Positions 59,422 through 64,000 of a stretch of DNA of 64,000 nt are shown piece after piece. This stretch comes from Pohlia nutans. Its lineage: Eukaryota; Streptophyta; Bryopsida; Bryales; Mniaceae. Location: the NCBI GenBank assembly GCA_022496805.1, contig CM040085.1, positions 46,591,811-46,655,810 on the forward strand, given 5' to 3'. The translations under genes and the position numbers were made by a program. Positions within the stretch are counted from its first letter, which is position 1. Each line of letters begins with the position of its first letter. Below the pieces are notes generated by a model, which saw nothing but the letters and a program-made list of their open reading frames with translations, did no database searches and was not told where the DNA came from.

Positions 59422-60035
59422 TTAGAACATCTCCACTAGTACTTTGGATACGACTCTGGCTAGTGAAAAATAGATGAGACTGGGTAGATGAACAATTTAG
59501 TTGGCCCTTGACATTGGATAATCCACTAAAAACCGGCTAGGGCCCTCAAAATCACTCTTGCTAGTGTATCTTCTCTTCTTAATTGCACAATCCATATGTG
59601 GTGACTTGTGAGTGGCTCACTTACGATTTTCAAGAGTCTAATTGAGTGAGATTGGTGGAGAACTAAGGTAGAGGGCTCATAATCCGTGCAGGACCAGAAA
59701 CCGTGCACTAGGCCAATCTTCTCAGAAAGAAGATTCTAGCCTTCAAGCCCACCCTCAAATGTACACCAGAGCTTGATCGGTTTAAGGAACACCTATGACA
59801 TCACCTTCCAAAATTCATAACTAAATAAAGAAAAATTGGAAAATTTTGATTCCATCATCAATGCTCTCCAACAAAGTTTGCACATTCTCCCAAAAAAACT
59901 CTTTTGAACACTCCATGAGGAACTTGTTCAACCTGAAATTTGCACGGATTATGAGCCCTCTACCTTACATGATGAGGTCTGACATTTTGAATGACCTTCG
60001 GAGTGCAATGCAGAGTGCTAGTGGAGATGCTCTTA
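59422..60035. mobile_element. PIF/Harbinger-like element, 614 bp
   Basis: TTA repeats at 59422-59424 and 60033-60035 flank GAACATCTCCACTAGTAC and, complementing the right end, GAGCATCTCCACTAGCAC. Inside, a perfect 27-bp inverted repeat (59664-59690 and 59941-59967, starting TAAGGTAGAGGGCTCATAAT) suggests a nested hairpin. No transposase. Confidence 0.7.
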
Positions 60036-60514
60036 TACAAGGTGGAAAACAGAAGGTGATGGTGAGTCCCTTTCGAGCACTGCAGCTGTGGATTGGATTC
60101 ATACATGCTCTTGATTGAATTAAGGTGGAAATCATGCGCCTTCCATGTGCTCACTTCTTCAAGGTACGTAAGTAAGTGGCTATGGCGTTCTATGCAAGGT
60201 CACGCACATTGGAGCTTCCACTTGGAGCTCGCAGCTTCGAATCCCATGATGCAGAACTAACTGCACAATCATATATATATTCATTAGAGCTACAGGAAGT
60301 GCAGATTTCTTGTAATTCGTGCTGTGAGTAGGGTTTGGTCGGATCAACCGCTCTACTCCATTTGATGAAGAATCACGAGAGACTCGGTTTACCATTTGTC
60401 GGTAATGGTGTTGAGCACATCAGTGTTCAAAAACCTTGAATCCCAACTTCATTTTCTCTGTGTAAATTCCTCGGCAGCTCTGTAGTTGCTTAATTCACAG
60501 TGGCTTCTGCACAG

Positions 60515-62954
60515 GTCGATGAAGGAGGAAGGGATGGTGATGATGGACAAGCCACAACTAAGGATGGGACTGTGGATTTCCGTGGACGTCCAGCTCTCAA
60601 GCTCAGCACCGGAGCTTGGAAGAGCTTCTGGTTTGTTTACTGTAAGTTGGGGTTTAGGTTAGGGTTTGGGGTTTCGAACTAGTTACATCTTTTCCATCCA
60701 TCTGTATGTGAATTCTTTTGTGCTATGACTGTTTAGGATGCTAACAATTGCACTTATGTGATGAACACAGCGCAGCAGGTGTTCACAAATCTGGCCTGGT
60801 ATGGATGCTTTGTCAATCTGGTCCCGTACCTCACCACTGTGATGCACCAGAGCAACTCAGTAGCAGCAACGAATACGAGCAACTGGTTAGGAGTTGGCTA
60901 CATTACTCCTATCGTCGGCGCATTTCTCGCGGATGCCTATTGGGGCCGGTATTGGACCTGCTTCGTGTCCGGTGTCATTTACGTCATTGTATGTACCAAC
61001 ATTCTCCTCTTTCCTGAGCAAACTAGAATCCAGTGACTGGGGAAAATAGCTCTTGATTCATCAAAAGAAATTAATGTCTAAGAGAGTTTTTCTTTTTTAA
61101 AATCATAAAGTTTGTGATATTGAAACTCTCTATATTTCAAATTTATAGTCACTCAACACAGCATTAGGTTCCTAACACTTTTAGTATTATCAACCTTATG
61201 AGTTGAAGCTCTATCGATGGGAGAAAAATGCCCTAAAAACTCATTTAGAAAAGGATGTCTCAGACATTATTCGTGTCCGGTGTCATTTATGTCATTGTAT
61301 GTACAAATATTCTCCTCTTTCCTGAACAATGTCAAAAGTTGTTGAATCTAGTTTGTGGCACAGTCGTTGCTGCAACAATTCATATACCTGATCTCTGTGT
61401 CGATTGGCACTAGTACAAAACTACTCCAGTTTGTACGTTTTCTAAGATGGTTATTTTCGGTAGAGAATTCATATGAGAAAACGTGAACTGAGATGGTTTC
61501 AGGGGATGATCTTCCTCACAGTTTCGGCATCGGTAACATCGCTACAGCCCAAGCAATGCTCCACGGAAGACGTGTTGTGCCGTCACGCATCGACTGGGCA
61601 AGCAGCCTTCTTGTTCTTCGCGTTGTACGTGGTGGATGTTGGAGCCGGAATTTTGCAAGTGGTGGTGACATCGTTCGCAGCGGATCAATTTGATGAAGAA
61701 GACGCGGAGGAGAAGATTCAGAAGACCTCGTTCTTTACGTGGTACTATCAGTCCAGCAACATTGGAGGGCTTCTTGCAGTGACGGTTCTCGTGTACCTCC
61801 AAGATAATGTGAGCTGGGGCGTGGGATTCGGAGCCGCACTGATTTCTGTTGCCATTGGCTTCCTCTGCTTTCTGGCAGGAACTCCATTCTACCGACACCA
61901 CCCACCCGGTGGTAACCCGCTCGGCCGAATCGGACAAGTGCTTGTTGCCTCGGCCCGGAAATGGCGCCTCCACTCCCCTGCCAGCAGTGATCTTTACGAG
62001 GTTCCAGAAGAAATGGAGTCTGTCATTCAAGGAAGCCGTAAAATTCGGCATACGAAGGAGTTCAGGTACGTAGGATGCTTTCATCACTGGCACAAAACCA
62101 CCCCAGTTTACGTTTTCTAGGATGAATTTTCTAACGCTCTTTCACATCATGGTTAAGTTCTGTTAATTTATCCTGTCGAAAAGCATTGAAAAAACCAACG
62201 TAAACTGGGATAGTACATGTCTTGCTCATCCATTTTTCTGAGGAAAATGGCACCATGATGGAATTTGGTTAAACCTGGAGCTTACTTGCCCAATTTTGTG
62301 TTTTTGCCCGAACCAGATTTCTAGACAAGGCAGCTGTGAAGCTAGACGGGGACAAGAGCATCATTGCCAATCCATGGAAGCTTTGCACCATCACCCAAGT
62401 TGAAGAGGTACAAAACCATCTCTCCATCTAGAAAATATTACTTCCACAAATTCAACACCGTTCTTTAAGTACTATGTCGACTAATACAAAACCACCGCCA
62501 ATTTACGTTTTCTAGAATGGCGTTTTCAACGCTTATTAGTTAACATGATTTAAAAAAGCATTAGAAAACGTCCTTGAGCAGTTGTCGTTAATGGTGCATA
62601 AATTATGTGTTGTGTCAGGTGAAAATTCTCGTGCGGATGATCCCCATCGTGATCACCAGTGCGATGTTCTCCACCGTGTACAACCAGATGTCAACTCTTT
62701 TTATTCTTCAAGGATCATCAATGGACCTGCACATGGGCCCCAACTTCCAGATTCCTCCGGGATCTCTCACGGTCTTTGAGCTTCTGAGTGTGATTGTTTT
62801 TGTGCCAATCTACGACATCGTCGTGGTCCGCTTCGTCTCCAAAATCACGAAGAATCCACGGGGGTTCACGGAGCTCCAACGGATCGGCGTGGGGCTGTGC
62901 ATGTCGATCTTTGCCATGATTGTTGCGGCGCTGGTGGAAATCCAGCGCTTGAAG
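60515..62954 (+). CDS. NPF (NRT1/PTR) family proton-coupled transporter, partial
   Basis: Visible exons: 60515-60641, 60771-60988, 61503-62065, 62317-62407, 62619-62954; all junctions are GT-AG and in phase, about 445 residues. Family signatures are DGTVDFRGRPALK, the TM2-TM4 block NWLGVGYITPIVGAFLADAY with WGRYW, the motif FAADQFDE and the linker EFRFLDKAA. These plasma-membrane or tonoplast carriers move nitrate, peptides or hormones (family knowledge); substrate cannot be inferred. The usual ExxER of TM1 is replaced: the aligned residues read QVFTN in SQQVFTNLAWYG. No in-frame ATG exists in the first visible exon. ATG|GTGAGT at 60059 would supply a phase-matched first exon, but this is tentative. 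The C-terminal exon(s) lie past the window after an intron of at least 1 kb. Confidence 0.9.
60962..61328 (+). repeat. Duplicated exon-end/donor segment in NPF intron 2
   Basis: About 60 bp covering the last 27 nt of exon 2, its GT donor and downstream intron (60962-61022) recur with few changes at 61270-61328 (TTCGTGTCCGGTGTCATTTA, TATTCTCCTCTTTCCTGA). The second copy keeps a GTATGT donor. Confidence 0.8.
61409..61500. mobile_element. NPF-intron MITE copy a (intron 2)
   Basis: ACTAGTACAAAACTACTCC on the left; the right end GAGAAAACGTGAACTGAGAT runs into GGTTTCAG, the 3' splice site. Related to copies b and c. Confidence 0.6.
62086..62218. mobile_element. NPF-intron MITE copy b (intron 3)
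   Basis: ACAAAACCACCCCAGTTTAC with GTTTTCTAGGATG on the left pairs with AACGTAAACTGGGATAGTAC at the right. About 130 bp. Confidence 0.7.
62479..62597. mobile_element. NPF-intron MITE copy c (intron 4)
   Basis: ACTAATACAAAACCACCGCC then TTTACGTTTTCTAGAATGG on the left; the right arm GCATTAGAAAACGT is diverged beyond that. Confidence 0.65.
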
Positions 62955-64000
62955 GTGGGTACATTCATTGTCAAAGGTCTCATACAAAGTGTAACCAATG
63001 CTTAAATGTTACTTAAATTCACTCAAAAAGTACCTTTCACTCTTAAATTAGTAACAATATTAAATTAGTAACAATTTTGTATATCAAAACAATCCTATGG
63101 TTACTTTACATAGTCCACTTTTTTTTTTTGGGAAAATGTCAATTTTAGGGATGGATTAAGGATTGAAAAGTGCTTGTAACCAGTCCTTAATAAGGGCTAA
63201 AAAGAGCTTAATAAGCACTAAATATGCCCCTTGATCCCTTCTCAAATCCACATTAATGAAAGATTTCATTTGAGTTAACCGAAATCAGAACAGGTGATCT
63301 GACCCCAAAATATTAGGAAACGAGAGTCTATGCCCTTTTTTAGCGTAACCAAAATCAAAGCAAATAGTGAACTCAAGACCCTCCAACTTCAATTTTAGAC
63401 ATGAGCTCCAAGTTGTCAGAGCCAACTAATCAAACCAATCACCTAATTATATCTCAAGTTAGATGTGGGCCATCGCCTCCAAGCCTTGGCTCTCTTTGAA
63501 CTCACCTTAGTCTCAGTTTTGCCTCCTTTGTGACGGAAAAACTAGTTCACACTCCTTTCTATTTTGGATTCTTTGGAAACCATGCCAGTTTGCTTGGCTG
63601 CCTTAGATACGGGTCAGACTCACCTCACCTAACATGTATTTTCTCTTCTTTTTGGTTAACTCTATTGTTTAAGCACTTGTCGGGAGTCCTTAAGTCCTAA
63701 ACATCGGGCCTATGACCATGGAATCTTGCTTTACCCATCACACTCAATTTTGGCACTACAAATAAGATAAGAACTCAACTTTATATTTTTAGTAGATGAA
63801 GCCATGTGTCTACTACAAATCATGAACTTTTCATAAATTTTGGTGAAAATTTGAAATTATTATGATTTTTTGAAGTGATTGTAAAGAAAAATCATTTCAA
63901 TTACAATATGTACTCAAAACTTTCGGTTTTTTTCACCCAAGGTGTAAATTACAATGAAGAATAGTTCAGTAAATGAAAATCATTTGTGTATCTAAATTTA
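62955..64000 (+). other. NPF intron (partial); no exon recognised
   Basis: It begins with the donor GTGGGTAC after Leu-Lys of the last visible exon. I see no NPF C-terminal exon before the window ends. AT-rich, no other gene. Confidence 0.55.

Noticed and set aside
60650..60675. Telomere-like repeats (GGTTTAGGTTAGGGTTTGGGG) in NPF intron 1
   Set aside because: Too short and irregular to be an interstitial telomere. Likely chance in a G/T-rich intron start.
1..64000. CRISPR arrays, rRNA genes, organellar DNA insertions
   Set aside because: No regularly spaced direct repeats with unique spacers, no rRNA-like sequence and no plastid or mitochondrial gene blocks were seen.

Overview
This is nuclear DNA from a land plant. 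It is AT-rich and intron-rich, with GT-AG introns, and eight recognisable plant genes sit in a large excess of repeats. The lineage cannot be fixed from sequence alone. The TTAA-flanked elements described below are unusual for a flowering plant, so I lean weakly towards a non-seed plant (fern, lycophyte or bryophyte). That is inference only.

Layout. About 1-13.8 kb is gene-free and packed with small inverted-repeat elements. A five-exon glyoxal/galactose oxidase-like gene lies at 14.4-18.0 kb, and a single-exon chloroplast type II peroxiredoxin at 19.8-20.5 kb. The 21.5-24.5 kb stretch is a decayed repeat that ends at an intact tRNA-Ile(AAU) gene. It is followed by a two-exon mitochondrial ribosomal protein uL30 gene (24.7-25.2 kb), a signal peptidase subunit SPC12-like gene on the minus strand (28.0-28.3 kb), and a long repeat-only stretch (28.4-37.1 kb) holding a ~1.9 kb imperfect palindrome. 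Next come a small two-exon membrane protein of unknown function (37.6-38.9 kb), a two-exon ASR (ABA/WDS) stress protein (40.2-40.8 kb), and chloroplast ribosomal protein bL31 (44.3-44.8 kb). An 18-exon mitochondrial HSP60 gene spans 51.4-57.8 kb. An NPF (NRT1/PTR) transporter gene (60.5-63.0 kb) runs off the right edge. The genes are housekeeping or stress functions with no evident operon-like link. Several products act in organelles (HSP60 and uL30m in mitochondria; peroxiredoxin IIE and bL31 in plastids).

The main discovery is a dense family of non-autonomous DNA transposons. At least twelve complete elements (204-947 bp) begin TTAA-CCCYTAAA and end TTTARGGG-TTAA, and several more are decayed or partial. 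TTAA target duplication with CCC...GGG ends is the signature of the piggyBac superfamily. The window contains two of its own natural empty sites. A foldback arm at 4163-4166 lacks the element found at 4712-5527, and a tandem promoter copy at 13742-13745 lacks the element found at 12912-13499. Both support insertion at TTAA with duplication of exactly four bases. Two elements in HSP60 introns show one as an internal-deletion derivative of the other. No transposase is visible here.

Other mobile families recur: pogo/Emigrant-like (TA target, CAGT... ends), Stowaway-like (CTCCCTCC ends), PIF/Harbinger-like (TTA target, GAGCATC ends), a ~113-bp hairpin family, a family inserted in three successive NPF introns, and one poly(A)-tailed retroposon with a 16-bp target duplication.
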